Shown: positions 28,531 to 38,761, numbered from the stretch's first letter. The stretch: 64,000 bases of DNA from Pantoea conspicua (GCF_002095315.1 NZ_MLFN01000009.1:1-64000); one strand, 5' to 3'. The notes: a model not told the origin generated them from the sequence alone. Translations and numbers: made by a program.

Positions 28531-29752
28531 GGGGTTTTTCTCTGACGACGCTCTGGAGAATAGTCTCGACGCCGCTGACATAGGTTTCAATAGCGTATTG
28601 TTCACGCACGCGCTTGCCTGCCGCATTGATCAGTCGCTGACGTAAATCCGCATCCTGCCACAGCGCCGTAAGATGCTGGGTCAGTTGCACCACATTGCCG
28701 TAATCAAACAGCAACCCGGTTTCATCATGACTGATCAATTCGGCAGTGCCGACCACGCGTGAACCGACCACGGCGGTGTTCACCAGCATCGCTTCCAGCA
28801 CCACGCGGGGCAGGCCTTCGCTGCGCGACGCCAGGATAAAAGTATCGAGGGCGGTGAGATAATCCAGCGCGTTATTCTGAAAACCGGTAAACACTACATG
28901 GTGCTGAATATTTTCCGCCGTCGCCAGCTGCAACAGCTGCTGGAGTTCGGGACCGGCGCCAACAATCATCATTTTCCAGTCAGCGTCCGGATGAGCGCGT
29001 TTGAAACGTCCCAGCGCCTGCAGGATATGATGATTAGATTTACGTAATATCAGCGAGCCAATCGAGCCAAACACAAAGGTGTTGGGCGCCAGTTTAAAGC
29101 GCTGACGCACTTCAAGGCGGTCGGGCAGCGGCTGGTGAATATCGATGGCGTTGCTGACGGTAAAACAGCGAGCCGCATTGACGCCGTGCTTGCGTAACGT
29201 GGCGTTCACACCCTCAGATACCGCGATCACCGCCTGACAATCCTGATTTACCATGCTGACCAGTCGCGGCTCCAGTAGCGGATCGATACGGCAGTGCTGC
29301 ACCACGGCGACATTCAGACCACGTGCTGCCAGATAGCCTTCAACGTTGGTGCTGGGCTGGTTGTTCATGTAAAGAATGTCGTAATTACCCAGCTGTAGCA
29401 GCGAATTGATTTTGCTGGCGTTGGGGATGACGCGCCAGCGCTCATCAACCAGGTCGATAGCACGCTTCTTGAATTTTTTATTAAAAAACAGCAGGGCGCG
29501 CATCACTTCTTTGACGACTTTAGCCCAGCGCGGTTGTTTAATCTGCGGAATGAAAAATACCGGAATATCCAGGGCCAGCAACGCGGACTCAATGGTTTCG
29601 TCGTTGCCACGGCTGTAGTTGTGGTAAAAGCAGCAGGTGATATCGAATTTCTGACGATCAATACGCTTCAGCAGCTCCAGCATACTGTTGGTGCCGCCAC
29701 CCCATTCTCTGCCGTTATCCAGCAGCAGAATTTTTTGTTTATTAATCGTCAT
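28523..29752 (-). CDS. GT4-family glycosyltransferase
   Basis: 409 residues from an ATG (a TTG three codons upstream is also open). A GT-B fold: the N-terminal ILLLDNGREWGGGTNSMLELL resembles acceptor-side loops, and FVFGSIGSLILRKSNHHILQAL and LASRSEGLPRVVLEAMLVNTAVVGS are the donor-binding GT4 signature. It probably adds a hexose to LPS or another glycan. With the downstream gene it forms a two-gene unit inserted between tdh and yibQ. Substrate unknown. Confidence 0.78.
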   Translation of the reverse strand: MTINKQKILLLDNGREWGGGTNSMLELLKRIDRQKFDITCCFYHNYSRGNDETIESALLALDIPVFFIPQIKQPRWAKVVKEVMRALLFFNKKFKKRAIDLVDERWRVIPNASKINSLLQLGNYDILYMNNQPSTNVEGYLAARGLNVAVVQHCRIDPLLEPRLVSMVNQDCQAVIAVSEGVNATLRKHGVNAARCFTVSNAIDIHQPLPDRLEVRQRFKLAPNTFVFGSIGSLILRKSNHHILQALGRFKRAHPDADWKMMIVGAGPELQQLLQLATAENIQHHVVFTGFQNNALDYLTALDTFILASRSEGLPRVVLEAMLVNTAVVGSRVVGTAELISHDETGLLFDYGNVVQLTQHLTALWQDADLRQRLINAAGKRVREQYAIETYVSGVETILQSVVREKPHV

Positions 29753-29855
29753 CCGTCTCAATATTCCACACAGCAGCTCATGGCCCGACCCGGGATTATA
29801 GTAATTTCTGCATAGAATTGAACGCTAAGCTGCAGACTTAGCATTCATCGCACAT

Positions 29856-30758
29856 TCAGAACAGACTTTTTACCTGCTTAAACAACGGACTCCGGGCCAC
29901 GCTTTCGCTGACGACATTCAGTGCATGAATCGCCGGGACCGGCGTCAGCGGCTGCTTTGGCTTACACAGCCCAGGCGGCTGGAAGCGCGGTGTGGTGGGC
30001 TTTTGCGGCGTGACTGGCGTGCGAGAGCCGTTATGCAACGGTTCGTTCAGCAACTGGCTGGGCCGGACTAAGGTAATCTCCGCTGGCAGCGTCGGTAACA
30101 TCTGTTGCAGCACGCGTACCGTGTTGGGATGCGGATGACCAATCGCGATGGCGTATCCATCACGCTGCGCCAGTCTCACCGCACGGCTGAACTGCTGACG
30201 AATGGCGTTAATATCCTGGCTGTCATCAAGAAACACTCTGCGTTTCAGCACTTTGACCTGGGTCCCCACTGCGGCCGGGACAGCCTGACTGTTAGCAATC
30301 GTCATGCTATCGAGGAAGTAGAGGTTGTAGTGGTTAAGCGCCTGCATCACCTTCTGCATGCCGGGCAGGCTGGAAGTCATTCTGCTGCCCATATGGTTAT
30401 TGAGACCCACCGCATAAGGCACGTTGTTAACCGCATTGCGCATGATGCGCGCCACCTCTTCGCTGCTCATCTCCGGCGTTAAGGTATCTTTCTCCAGCGG
30501 CTGCTTGCTGAGCGGCGCCATCGGCAGATGGATCAGCACTTCATGCCCCATCTGATGCGCTTTGCTGGCCATTTCATGCGCGTGCGGCGCATTGGGCAGC
30601 ACGGCAACCGAAATCGCCTGTGGCATCTGCAGAACCTTATTTTCTTCGGTCGGGCGATAGCCGACATCATCAATCACAATCGCGAGTTTGCCCGCGTGGG
30701 CAGCGTAGCTGAGCAGCAGGCTACTCAGCAGTACGGAGATTTTTCGAAGTTGCAGCAA
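29856..30758 (-). CDS. yibQ: Divergent polysaccharide deacetylase YibQ
   Basis: 300 residues with a signal peptide (ISVLLSSLLLSYAAHA). The NodB-like fold shows LAIVIDDVGYR and HEVLIHLPMAP, with GLNNHMGSRMT and AIAIGHPHP, as in the divergent deacetylase family. The C-terminal 60 residues are Pro-rich. It follows envC with only 3 bases between, the E. coli arrangement. It is periplasmic; the substrate is unknown. Confidence 0.9.
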   Translation of the reverse strand: MLQLRKISVLLSSLLLSYAAHAGKLAIVIDDVGYRPTEENKVLQMPQAISVAVLPNAPHAHEMASKAHQMGHEVLIHLPMAPLSKQPLEKDTLTPEMSSEEVARIMRNAVNNVPYAVGLNNHMGSRMTSSLPGMQKVMQALNHYNLYFLDSMTIANSQAVPAAVGTQVKVLKRRVFLDDSQDINAIRQQFSRAVRLAQRDGYAIAIGHPHPNTVRVLQQMLPTLPAEITLVRPSQLLNEPLHNGSRTPVTPQKPTTPRFQPPGLCKPKQPLTPVPAIHALNVVSESVARSPLFKQVKSLF

Positions 30759-30761
30759 AAC

Positions 30762-32063
30762 TTATTTTCCTAACCACGGCAGTGGGTTGACGGCCTGGCC
30801 CTGACGTCGGATTTCAAAATAGAGCGATGGGGTGCCACGGCCACCGCTGGTGCCGACCAGCGCGATCGGCTGACCGGCTTTCACCTGGGCACCTACCGTG
30901 ACCAGCGCACTCTGGTTATAGCCATACAGACTCATATCGCCTTTACCATGCTCCAGTACCACCACCAGACCATAGCCCTGCAACCAGTCGGCCATCAGCA
31001 CGCGACCGTCGGCGATGGCTTTCACCTCGGTGCCTTCCCGCGCATCAATCACCAGCCCTTTCCAGCGCAGTTCACCCTGTAACTGTTCGCCAAAGCGATG
31101 TTCGATACGCCCGCGTACCGGCCACAAGGCCTGGCCGCCGGCGCGACCTAAGCCGCCAGTCCGGGCGACCAGTTCACGTTCACTCTGGGTGGGCTGATAA
31201 CGCGAGCCTTTGGCTTTCGCCTGCGCCTGGCGCTGACGGACTTTTTCCGCCTCACGCGCTTCGCGGGCGGCACGTTCGCGTGCTTCACGTTCTGCCCGGG
31301 CGATTTTGTCCTGCAGGCGGGTTTCGTTCTGGCGCATCTCCACCAGATCGGCCTGATCTTTTTCCAGTGCGCTTTCCAGAGAAGTCAGGGTTTTCTTACG
31401 TGCTGCGCTCGCCTGCTGCAGTTTCTGCTGCTGGCTTTGCTGCTGGGTCAGCAGGCTCTTCTGCTGCTGCTGTTTCTGCTCCAGCGAGGCACGCTGCTGA
31501 TTCAAATCCTGCCGTGTCTGCTGTAGTGCCTCAATGCTTTGCTGGCGCGCGGCATTCAGGTAACCAAAATAGGCCAGGATGCGCTCGCTGCGCTGGCTCT
31601 CTTCGCCACCGAGCAGCAGTTGCAGGCCATTATGCTGACCCTGGCGAAATGCAGCATCGAGCTGTTGCGAAAGCAGCTTTTCCTGTTGTCCCTGCTGTTT
31701 TTCAAGCCGGGCGATCGAGGCGGCGAGCTGGGTGATTTCATTATTCAGGGCTGTCAGGCTATTGCGGGTTTCACGCAGCTGACGACTGGCCTGAGCGATA
31801 ATTTTTTCCTGGCTCTGTAACTGATCCAGCAGCTTGCTGCGCTGCAGCTTTTGCGCTTTGACGCTTTTTTCTTTTTCGGCGATGTTTTGCTGAATAGACT
31901 GCAGCTGAGATTTGCTGTCATCTGCACTCTGCGCAGCGGCTGGCAATAACAGTACGCCCGCACAAAGCAGGCTAAGGGAGAGACTGGACAGATGTGTGGA
32001 CAACGGCAGGTTATGGCCGTTGCGACGGGTCCTTGTGTGCGAAACGGTTGTTTTTCCCTTCAT
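30762..32063 (-). CDS. envC: Murein hydrolase activator EnvC
   Basis: 433 residues from an ATG at 32063 (E. coli 419). A signal region (LSLSLLCAGVLLLPAAAQSA) is followed by long Gln-rich coiled coils (~residues 50-270). The C-terminal LytM domain (WPVRGRIEHRFGEQ ... YGYNQSALVTVG) lacks the zinc-binding His/Asp set of active peptidases, as expected. EnvC activates amidases AmiA and AmiB at the septum. In E. coli it is preceded by gpmM, which is missing here. Confidence 0.92.
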   Translation of the reverse strand: MKGKTTVSHTRTRRNGHNLPLSTHLSSLSLSLLCAGVLLLPAAAQSADDSKSQLQSIQQNIAEKEKSVKAQKLQRSKLLDQLQSQEKIIAQASRQLRETRNSLTALNNEITQLAASIARLEKQQGQQEKLLSQQLDAAFRQGQHNGLQLLLGGEESQRSERILAYFGYLNAARQQSIEALQQTRQDLNQQRASLEQKQQQQKSLLTQQQSQQQKLQQASAARKKTLTSLESALEKDQADLVEMRQNETRLQDKIARAEREARERAAREAREAEKVRQRQAQAKAKGSRYQPTQSERELVARTGGLGRAGGQALWPVRGRIEHRFGEQLQGELRWKGLVIDAREGTEVKAIADGRVLMADWLQGYGLVVVLEHGKGDMSLYGYNQSALVTVGAQVKAGQPIALVGTSGGRGTPSLYFEIRRQGQAVNPLPWLGK

Positions 32064-32316
32064 AGGCCAATGATTATTCCACGATGAACCGCCGCTTACC
32101 AGCAAACCGCACCGGCATTTGCTTTTCCAGTTATGTCCGGTTTTTTCAGGACACCGCCTAAGCGTTACGTCATTTTTGCGCTTTCGCCAGATTTTTTTGG
32201 AAAATGACACTCAAATTGCCACTCTCGCCGCTTAGCATCTGTACATGAGAGGTGGCGCAGGTATACTCAGAACCCTTGTTTTAGCTTATTAGCCCGGTCT
32301 GGAGTCGTTACCCCTC

Positions 32317-32747
32317 ATGCAAGAAATTATGCAGTTTGCAAGCAATCACCCCATCCTCAGTCTGGCGTGGGTCGCTTTACTCATTCTGGTGATTGTGACT
32401 ACCGTTAAAGGAATGTTCTCTAAGGTAAAAACCATCAGCCGCGGTGAAGCAACCCGCCTGATTAACAAAGAGGACGCGGTAGTTGTAGACGTGCGTTCGC
32501 GCGACGATTTTCGCAGAGGGCATATCTCTGGTGCGCTGAATGTGGCAGCCGCAGAGATTAAAAAGGCAACTTAGGCGAGCTGGAAAAGCATAAAGCGCAG
32601 CCCATCATTGTGGTATGTGCGACCGGACAAAGCGCGGCCGATCCTGCTGCCCATCTGAGTGCCGCTGGCTTCACTCAGGTTTCGGTGCTGAAAGACGGCA
32701 TCAGCGGCTGGAGCGGTGAAAATCTGCCGTTAATTCGCGGTAAATAA
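32317..32747 (+). pseudogene. yibN: Rhodanese-like YibN with single-base frameshift
   Basis: The first 82 codons ([18 protein letters not shown] ... VAAAEIKK) match the membrane-anchored rhodanese YibN. The frame then stops, and the rest ([19 protein letters not shown] ... [11 protein letters not shown]) continues in another frame to a stop at 32745-32747. Adding one base in the A5/GG run at 32560-32566 restores a 143-residue protein, the E. coli length. The rhodanese active-site Cys is in VVCATG. It lies upstream of grxC-secB-gpsA-cysE. Confidence 0.88.
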
Positions 32748-32766
32748 TCTTACTGAGGTGCTAATC

Positions 32767-33021
32767 ATGGCAAATGTTGAGATGTACACCAAAGCAACCT
32801 GTCCTTACTGCCACCGGGCAAAGGCGCTGTTGACGCAAAAAGGCGTTTCGTTCCAGGAGATCCCCATCGATGGCGACATGGCGAAACGTGAAGAGATGAT
32901 CAAGCGCAGCGGCCGCACGACCGTGCCTCAGATTTTCATTGATGCGCAGCACATTGGCGGCTGCAATGACTTATTCGCACTCGATAATCGCGAAGGTTTA
33001 GATCCCTTACTGCAGGCGTAA
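32767..33021 (+). CDS. grxC: Glutaredoxin 3
   Basis: 84 residues from the ATG at 32767 ([19 protein letters not shown]). The CPYC redox motif and TVPQIFI and GGCNDL glutathione-binding segments are intact. It reduces disulfides and ribonucleotide reductase using glutathione. Between yibN and secB, as in E. coli. Confidence 0.97.
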   Translation: MANVEMYTKATCPYCHRAKALLTQKGVSFQEIPIDGDMAKREEMIKRSGRTTVPQIFIDAQHIGGCNDLFALDNREGLDPLLQA

Positions 33022-33059
33022 GTTTACGCCGGATATTCTCACTTATAGGACCTGGTCAC

Positions 33060-33530
33060 ATGTCAGAACACAACACTAACGAAATGCAATTCCAGATTCA
33101 GCGCGTCTACACCAAAGATATCTCGTTTGAAGCGCCTAACGCGCCGCAGGTTTTCCAGAAAGAGTGGGAGCCGGACGTCAAACTGGATCTGGATACTGCA
33201 TCTTCTCAACTGGCTGACGAAGTCTATGAAGTCGTGCTGCGTGTGACTGTAACCGCGACCGTGGGTGAAGAGACCGCTTTCCTGTGTGAAGTTCAGCAGG
33301 CCGGTATTTTCACCATCAGCGGTATCGAAGGCACGCAGATGGCACATTGCCTGGGCGCTTACTGCCCGAACATTCTGTTCCCGTATGCACGTGAATGCAT
33401 TACCAGCCTGGTTTCTCGTGGTACTTTCCCGCAGCTGAACCTGGCGCCGGTTAACTTTGATGCGCTGTTTATGAACTACCTGCAGCAGCAGCAAGGTGAA
33501 GAAGGCGCTGAACCACATCAGGATGCCTGA
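33060..33530 (+). CDS. secB: Protein-export chaperone SecB
   Basis: 156 residues, matching E. coli SecB (155). Characteristic [37 protein letters not shown] and the [15 protein letters not shown]-terminal part. It keeps precursors unfolded and delivers them to SecA. Its stop overlaps the gpsA start by one base. Confidence 0.97.
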   Translation: MSEHNTNEMQFQIQRVYTKDISFEAPNAPQVFQKEWEPDVKLDLDTASSQLADEVYEVVLRVTVTATVGEETAFLCEVQQAGIFTISGIEGTQMAHCLGAYCPNILFPYARECITSLVSRGTFPQLNLAPVNFDALFMNYLQQQQGEEGAEPHQDA

Positions 33531-34546
33531 TGACTACTCACGCTTCGATTAGCGTCATCGGTGCCGGCTCGTACGGCACCGCTTTGGCGATTACCCTGGC
33601 CCGTAACGGCCATCCGGTGCTGCTGTGGGGACATAACCCGGCGCATCTGGCGCAACTTGAGTCTGACCGTTGTAACACCGCTTTCCTGCCCGACGTGCCG
33701 TTCCCCGACAATCTCTCCCTTGAACCTGACCTGGCAAAAGCCATTGCGGCCAGCCGCGATCTGTTGATTGTGGTGCCGAGTCACGTCTTTGGTGATGTGC
33801 TGCAACAGATTAAGCCGGAATTACGTGCGGATTCGCGCATTGTCTGGGCCACCAAAGGGCTGGAAAAAGAGACCGGACGCCTGCTGCAGGATGTGGCACG
33901 AGAGATCGTTGGCGAGTCGATTCCGCTGGCGGTGATCTCCGGCCCGACCTTCGCGAAAGAGCTGGCGGCAGGTTTGCCTACCGCGATTGCACTGGCCGCC
34001 ACCGATGCGCAGTTTGCTGACGACCTGCAGCAGAAGTTGCACTGTGGCAAAAGTTTCCGCGTCTACAACAACCCTGACTTTATCGGCGTACAGCTGGGCG
34101 GGGCAGTGAAAAACGTCATTGCCATCGGTGCCGGTATCTCCGATGGCATAGGGTTTGGCGCTAATGCGCGTACCGCATTAATTACCCGCGGTCTGGCAGA
34201 GATGAGCCGCTTAGGCGCTGCACTGGGGGCCGATCCCACCACCTTTATGGGCATGGCGGGTCTGGGCGATCTGGTGCTGACCTGTACCGATAATCAGTCA
34301 CGCAACCGTCGTTTTGGCATGATGCTGGGACAAGGCGAGGATGTAGATAGCGCACAACGCATTATCGGACAAGTTGTAGAAGGCTACCGAAACACTAAAG
34401 AAGTCAAAGCATTAGCTGCACGAGTTGGCGTGGAAATGCCCATTACCGAGCAGATTTATCAGGTGCTGTATTGCGAAAAACCCGCGCGGGATGCAGCATT
34501 AAGCCTGCTGGGGCGGACAAGGAAGGACGAAAACAGCAATAGCTAA
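33530..34546 (+). CDS. gpsA: Glycerol-3-phosphate dehydrogenase [NAD(P)+]
   Basis: 338 residues. The Rossmann motif [12 protein letters not shown] and the catalytic Lys region [16 protein letters not shown], with [15 protein letters not shown], are standard. It makes sn-glycerol 3-phosphate for phospholipids. It is translationally coupled to secB and followed by a terminator before cysE. Confidence 0.97.
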   Translation: MTTHASISVIGAGSYGTALAITLARNGHPVLLWGHNPAHLAQLESDRCNTAFLPDVPFPDNLSLEPDLAKAIAASRDLLIVVPSHVFGDVLQQIKPELRADSRIVWATKGLEKETGRLLQDVAREIVGESIPLAVISGPTFAKELAAGLPTAIALAATDAQFADDLQQKLHCGKSFRVYNNPDFIGVQLGGAVKNVIAIGAGISDGIGFGANARTALITRGLAEMSRLGAALGADPTTFMGMAGLGDLVLTCTDNQSRNRRFGMMLGQGEDVDSAQRIIGQVVEGYRNTKEVKALAARVGVEMPITEQIYQVLYCEKPARDAALSLLGRTRKDENSNS

Positions 34547-34573
34547 AGCAGGAAGCGTAGCGTCATCACCTGT

Positions 34574-34597
34574 AGCGCCCATTCAGGCGCTTTTTTT
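34574..34597 (+). terminator. Terminator between gpsA and cysE
   Basis: AGCGCC/GGCGCT stem followed by seven T residues. Confidence 0.85.
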
Positions 34598-34614
34598 ATC
34601 GGGAGAAAACAGCA

Positions 34615-35436
34615 ATGTCGTCTGATGAGTTAGAACTGGTCTGGAATAATATTAAAGCTGAAGCGCGAGCCCTGGCTGATTGTGAGCCGATGCTGGCCAG
34701 CTTTTACCACGCGACATTGCTTAAGCATGAGAATCTCGGTAGTGCGTTGAGTTATATGCTGGCCAACAAGCTGGCTAACCCGATTATGCCCGCTATCGCC
34801 ATCCGGGAAATTATTGAAGAAGCCTATCGTCAGGACCCTTCAATGATCCTCTCCGCTGCCTGTGATATTCAGGCAGTGCGTCAGCGCGATCCGGCCGTCG
34901 ATAAATACTCGACGCCACTGCTCTATCTTAAGGGCTTCCATGCCCTGCAGGCGTATCGTATCGGCCACTGGCTATGGAACGAAGGGCGTCGGGCGCTGGC
35001 AGTCTATCTGCAGAATGAAATTTCTGTCTCGTTTGCGGTCGATATTCATCCCGCGGCCAATATTGGTCACGGCATCATGCTCGACCATGCGACCGGCATT
35101 GTGATTGGTGAAACCGCGGTGGTTGAGAATGATGTCTCGATCCTGCAGTCGGTGACGCTCGGCGGAACTGGCAAAACCAGCGGCGATCGCCATCCAAAAA
35201 TCCGTGAAGGGGTGATGATTGGTGCCGGGGCAAAAATTCTCGGCAACATTGAAGTCGGACGCGGCGCGAAAATCGGTGCCGGTTCGGTGGTATTGCAGCC
35301 TGTGCCACCGCACACCACTGCCGCCGGCGTGCCTGCACGCATCGTCGGTAAGCCAGGCAGTGATAAGCCATCAATGGACATGGATCAGCATTTTAATGGC
35401 AGCCTGGCGGGCTTTCAGTTTGGCGACGGCATCTAA
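34615..35436 (+). CDS. cysE: Serine acetyltransferase
   Basis: 273 residues, E. coli length. N-terminal helical domain, then the left-handed beta-helix with hexapeptide repeats ([28 protein letters not shown]). The catalytic His lies in LDHATG. It makes O-acetylserine for cysteine synthesis, with feedback by cysteine. The 3' end overlaps the convergent trmL by 4 bases. Confidence 0.97.
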   Translation: MSSDELELVWNNIKAEARALADCEPMLASFYHATLLKHENLGSALSYMLANKLANPIMPAIAIREIIEEAYRQDPSMILSAACDIQAVRQRDPAVDKYSTPLLYLKGFHALQAYRIGHWLWNEGRRALAVYLQNEISVSFAVDIHPAANIGHGIMLDHATGIVIGETAVVENDVSILQSVTLGGTGKTSGDRHPKIREGVMIGAGAKILGNIEVGRGAKIGAGSVVLQPVPPHTTAAGVPARIVGKPGSDKPSMDMDQHFNGSLAGFQFGDGI

Positions 35437-35906
35437 TCTTTAATCAGTGCGCCAGCGTAACCCAGCTGGCGCCACGCTTCATACACCACCACCGAGACTG
35501 CATTCGACAGATTCATGCTGCGGCTTTCGGCCTGCATCGGTATACGAATCTTCTGCTGCGCTGGCAAGGCCTGCAAAATCTCAGCTGGCAGCCCGCGGCT
35601 TTCCGGACCAAACAGTAAATAATCCCCGGCCTGATACTGCACTGCGCTGTGCGCGGGCGTGCCTTTGGTGGTCAGCGCAAACAGGCGCGCAGGTGACTCT
35701 GCTGTCAGAAATGCCTGATAGTCAGCATGGAATTTGATAGCGGTAAATTCGTGGTAATCCAGACCCGCGCGCCGTAAGCGCTTATCATCCCAGGCAAAGC
35801 CGAGCGGCTCAATCAGGTGAAGCTGAAAGCCGGTATTGGCACACAGACGAATGATATTGCCGGTATTCGGCGGGATTTCAGGTTCAAACAACACAATGTT
35901 AAGCAT
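35433..35906 (-). CDS. trmL: tRNA (cytidine/uridine-2'-O-)-methyltransferase TrmL
   Basis: 157 residues, the size of E. coli TrmL (YibK). SPOUT knot signatures: [26 protein letters not shown] and [14 protein letters not shown]. It methylates the wobble base of two leucine tRNAs. It lies between cysE and cpxA. Confidence 0.95.
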   Translation of the reverse strand: MLNIVLFEPEIPPNTGNIIRLCANTGFQLHLIEPLGFAWDDKRLRRAGLDYHEFTAIKFHADYQAFLTAESPARLFALTTKGTPAHSAVQYQAGDYLLFGPESRGLPAEILQALPAQQKIRIPMQAESRSMNLSNAVSVVVYEAWRQLGYAGALIKD

Positions 35907-35941
35907 AAGGCCCCCGATAACGAGGGCCGAAGCATAGCAAA

Positions 35942-37320
35942 TTATTGTCGTCCGGAGGAGTAGAGCGGTAACCAGATCGTCAGGCGCAGACCGCCAAGCG
36001 GGCTATCGTCGGCTTTGACCCAGCCACGATGTTGCTGCACTGCCGTTTCGACGATCGCCAGACCCAGGCCGGTGCCACCTGATTCACGATCGCGCGCTTC
36101 ATCCGTGCGGTAAAACGGCCGGAAAATCTGTTCGCGATCTTCCGGCTGACGCCAGGTCCATCATCATCGACATGCACCGTGATGCCGGAGATATCGACTG
36201 AGAAGCTGACGCTGATGTGGTTGTGCGAATAGCGCAGCGCATTGCGCACGATATTCTCCAGCGCACTCTCCAGTGCGTGCGGGTTGCCGTAGAGCGGCCA
36301 CGGACCGGGTGGATAAGGAATGTCCATCTTCTTGCCCATCTGTTCGGCTTCGAAGCGGGCATCTTCCAGCACCCCATTCCACAGCTGATTGGCCTTCATC
36401 GCCTCGCTGACCAGCGCATTCTTATGCTGAGTACGTGACAGCACCAGCAGGTCGTTGATCATGCCATCCAGACGCTGCGCTTCCATCTCAATGCGCTCCA
36501 GCTCTTTGCCTTCGCCCTGACGACGACGCAACAGCGCTGTCGCCAGCTGCAGGCGGGTAAGCGGGGTGCGAAGTTCATGGCTGATATCTGACAGCAGGCG
36601 TTGCTGACCGGTCATCATTCGCTCCAGCGCACTCACCATCTGATTAAAGCTGGAGCCAGCGGCCAGAAATTCCTGCGGGCCTGATTCCAGTTCCGGATGC
36701 TGACGCAGGTTACCGCTGGCCACTTCATCGGCGGCGTATTTCAGCTTACGTGCCGGACGCGCCAGGCTCCATGCCAGCCACAACAGCAGCGGCGAGCTAA
36801 TCAGCATCGTCACGATCAGCAGCAGTAAGGGACGGTCAAACAACAGGTTGACGAAATCGAGCTGGGAACTGTTGGCCGGGCGGATCATGTAGAGCTGGTA
36901 GTTATCTTCGCCATCCCGCACTGCAAACGGCCCGACCAGTTCAACCCGACCATATTTCTTCTTCTGCGGATGATCCGCATTATCGGACTGGCCGATAAAA
37001 TTGCGGATAACCTGCATTTCATTATGTTGCGCGCCGATCACCCGGCCTTCGCTGGTCACTAACAGCAGCCGCTGACCCGGCGGTGCCCATTTTTCTACCG
37101 CACGAAATAAGCGGCGCCACCACATCAGATCGTTAGGGGGATCCTGTGACAGTTCAGCTTCAACATGCTGCTCGATCATCGTACCCTGCCGCTGTTCACT
37201 TTCCAGCAGAGAGGTCATCTGTCGTGAATCGAGTTTGGGCACCATCAGCACCAGCATCAGCACCAGCGCCAGGGTTAACCAGAAGATGGCGAAAATGCGG
37301 GTGGTCAGACTGCCAATCAT
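35942..37320 (-). pseudogene. cpxA: Envelope-stress sensor kinase CpxA with single-base frameshift
   Basis: Residues 1-~391 are normal: two membrane segments, a periplasmic domain, HAMP, the H-box SDISHELRTPLTRL and the N box. After DDDGPGV the frame shifts and reads unrelated residues to a stop at 35980. Adding one G to GG at 36144-36145 (plus strand) restores SPEDREQIF, the F box and GGTGLGLAIVE, ending at 35942 with 459 residues (E. coli 457). As read, the ATP lid and last G box are lost and the kinase would be dead. A sequencing error is likely. Confidence 0.9.
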
Positions 37321-38015
37321 GATGCCGAGACCATCAGGTAGCCTCGTCCACGTAAGGTTTTGAACCAGGGATGGCCATCACGACGTTCAGGCAGTTTACG
37401 GCGCAGGTTGGAGATGTGCATGTCAATCGCCCGGTCAAACGGCGTCAGGCGCTTGCCCAACACTTCCTGGCTCAGATGTTCACGCGACACCACCTGACCC
37501 AGGTGCTGTGCCAGCAGATAGAGTAGAGTGAATTCGGTGCCGGTGAGATCCAGCGTCACATCATCAAAGCTGGCTTCCTGGCGACCGGGATTAAGGCGCA
37601 GGCAATCGACCTCCAGCGTGGGTGAGCTGTTGTCGTGCTGCTGCTGCTGCTCACTCCAGTTGGAGCGGCGCAAAATGGCACGGATACGGGCCACCAGTTC
37701 GCGATCGTTAAACGGCTTAGGCAGATAGTCATCGGCGCCCAGTTCGAGGCCCAGAACGCGATCCAACTCGCTGCCGCGTGCAGTCAGCATGATGACCGGT
37801 GTCTGATGTTGCTGTCGTAGTTCTTTCAGGGTGTCGATGCCGTTCTTTTTCGGCATCATGACATCCAGTAAAAGCAGGTCAATTGAGTTATCGAGCAGGC
37901 TCAGCGCTTGTTCACCGTCGCTGGCTACCACCACTTCAAACCCTTCCATTTCTAACAGTTCTTTTAAAAGCGAAGTTAATTCGCGGTCATCATCTACCAA
38001 CAGGATTTTATTCAT
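37317..38015 (-). CDS. cpxR: Response regulator CpxR
   Basis: 232 residues from the ATG at 38015 (MNKILLVDDDRELT). The receiver domain has phospho-acceptor Asp51 and Lys in YLPKPFN; the OmpR-type winged helix ends FKTLRGRGYLMVSAS. The stop overlaps the cpxA start by 4 bases. It is activated by CpxA under envelope stress. A perfect CpxR box in the 148-base gap to cpxP would serve both directions. Confidence 0.97.
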   Translation of the reverse strand: MNKILLVDDDRELTSLLKELLEMEGFEVVVASDGEQALSLLDNSIDLLLLDVMMPKKNGIDTLKELRQQHQTPVIMLTARGSELDRVLGLELGADDYLPKPFNDRELVARIRAILRRSNWSEQQQQHDNSSPTLEVDCLRLNPGRQEASFDDVTLDLTGTEFTLLYLLAQHLGQVVSREHLSQEVLGKRLTPFDRAIDMHISNLRRKLPERRDGHPWFKTLRGRGYLMVSAS

Positions 38016-38069
38016 TTTTGTAGCCCTCCGCAGGCAAAATAGCGTGTTCCTGGCGCACCCATCCATCGC

Positions 38070-38084
38070 TTTACGTAGTTTTAC
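38070..38084. promoter_or_regulatory. CpxR box
   Basis: On the minus strand the sequence reads GTAAA-N5-GTAAA, an exact match to the CpxR consensus. It lies between the divergent cpxR and cpxP, so autoregulation and cpxP activation are expected. Confidence 0.85.
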
Positions 38085-38163
38085 ACCCCCTGACGGATGT
38101 TTGCAGCTATCGCCGTACACTGGCTCTCGTTGAATCGCAAAACGGAACGAACTGGAGTAAACG

Positions 38164-38673
38164 ATGCGCACATTAACCGCCGTCGTCCTTGCCTCAGCGA
38201 TGGCTCTTAGTCTCGCCAGCGCAGGTGCTAAAGATACGACGACGATTGACGAGATGCATCATGGCGGATTACCGACAGGCAGTATGACGCAAAATCCGCA
38301 AAGCCACATGTTCGAGGGCATCGAGTTGACCGAACAGCAGCGTCAACAGATGCGTGACCTGATGCAACAGGCCCGACACGAACGTCCGGCGGTCCGTCTT
38401 GATGATATCGCCGCTCTGCATGAGTTAGTGACTGCAGACACATTTAACGAAACGGCCATCCGCGAGAAGGCGGAAAACATCGCCAGAGTTCAGGTTGAAC
38501 AACAGGTCGAGATGGCGCGTGTACAGAATCAAATGTTTCATCTGCTCACGCCAGCCCAGCAGGCGACGTTGCAGAAGAATTACCAGCAGCGACTCAACGA
38601 GTTGCGCCACTTATCAAATTTGCAGTCAGCATCATCGCTGCAAGCAGTGAGTAGTACCAGCAGTAACCAGTAA
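38164..38673 (+). CDS. cpxP: Periplasmic Cpx inhibitor CpxP
   Basis: 169 residues with a signal peptide (VVLASAMALSLASAGA). Two LTxxQ motifs of the Spy/CpxP family are present (LTEQQRQQMRDL and LTPAQQATLQ), in a helical, Gln-rich protein. CpxP binds CpxA and misfolded proteins, damping the response until stress titrates it. Its 3' untranslated region contains the sRNA CpxQ. Confidence 0.92.
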   Translation: MRTLTAVVLASAMALSLASAGAKDTTTIDEMHHGGLPTGSMTQNPQSHMFEGIELTEQQRQQMRDLMQQARHERPAVRLDDIAALHELVTADTFNETAIREKAENIARVQVEQQVEMARVQNQMFHLLTPAQQATLQKNYQQRLNELRHLSNLQSASSLQAVSSTSSNQ

Positions 38674-38686
38674 CATAGTATCCCTG

Positions 38687-38744
38687 TTTTCCTTGCCATA
38701 GACACCATCCCTGTCTTCCCCCGCATGATGCGGGGGTTTTTTTT
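38687..38744 (+). ncRNA. cpxQ: CpxQ sRNA from the cpxP 3' UTR
   Basis: The sequence from TTTTCCTTGCCATAGACACC to the final terminator (CCCCCGCAT/ATGCGGGGG, then T8) is nearly the same as E. coli/Salmonella CpxQ, including the seed regions. In those species RNase E releases CpxQ from cpxP mRNA, and with Hfq it represses membrane-protein mRNAs. The terminator hairpin is 38718-38736. Confidence 0.85.
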
Positions 38745-38761
38745 ATCCGGGATTAACGTCG

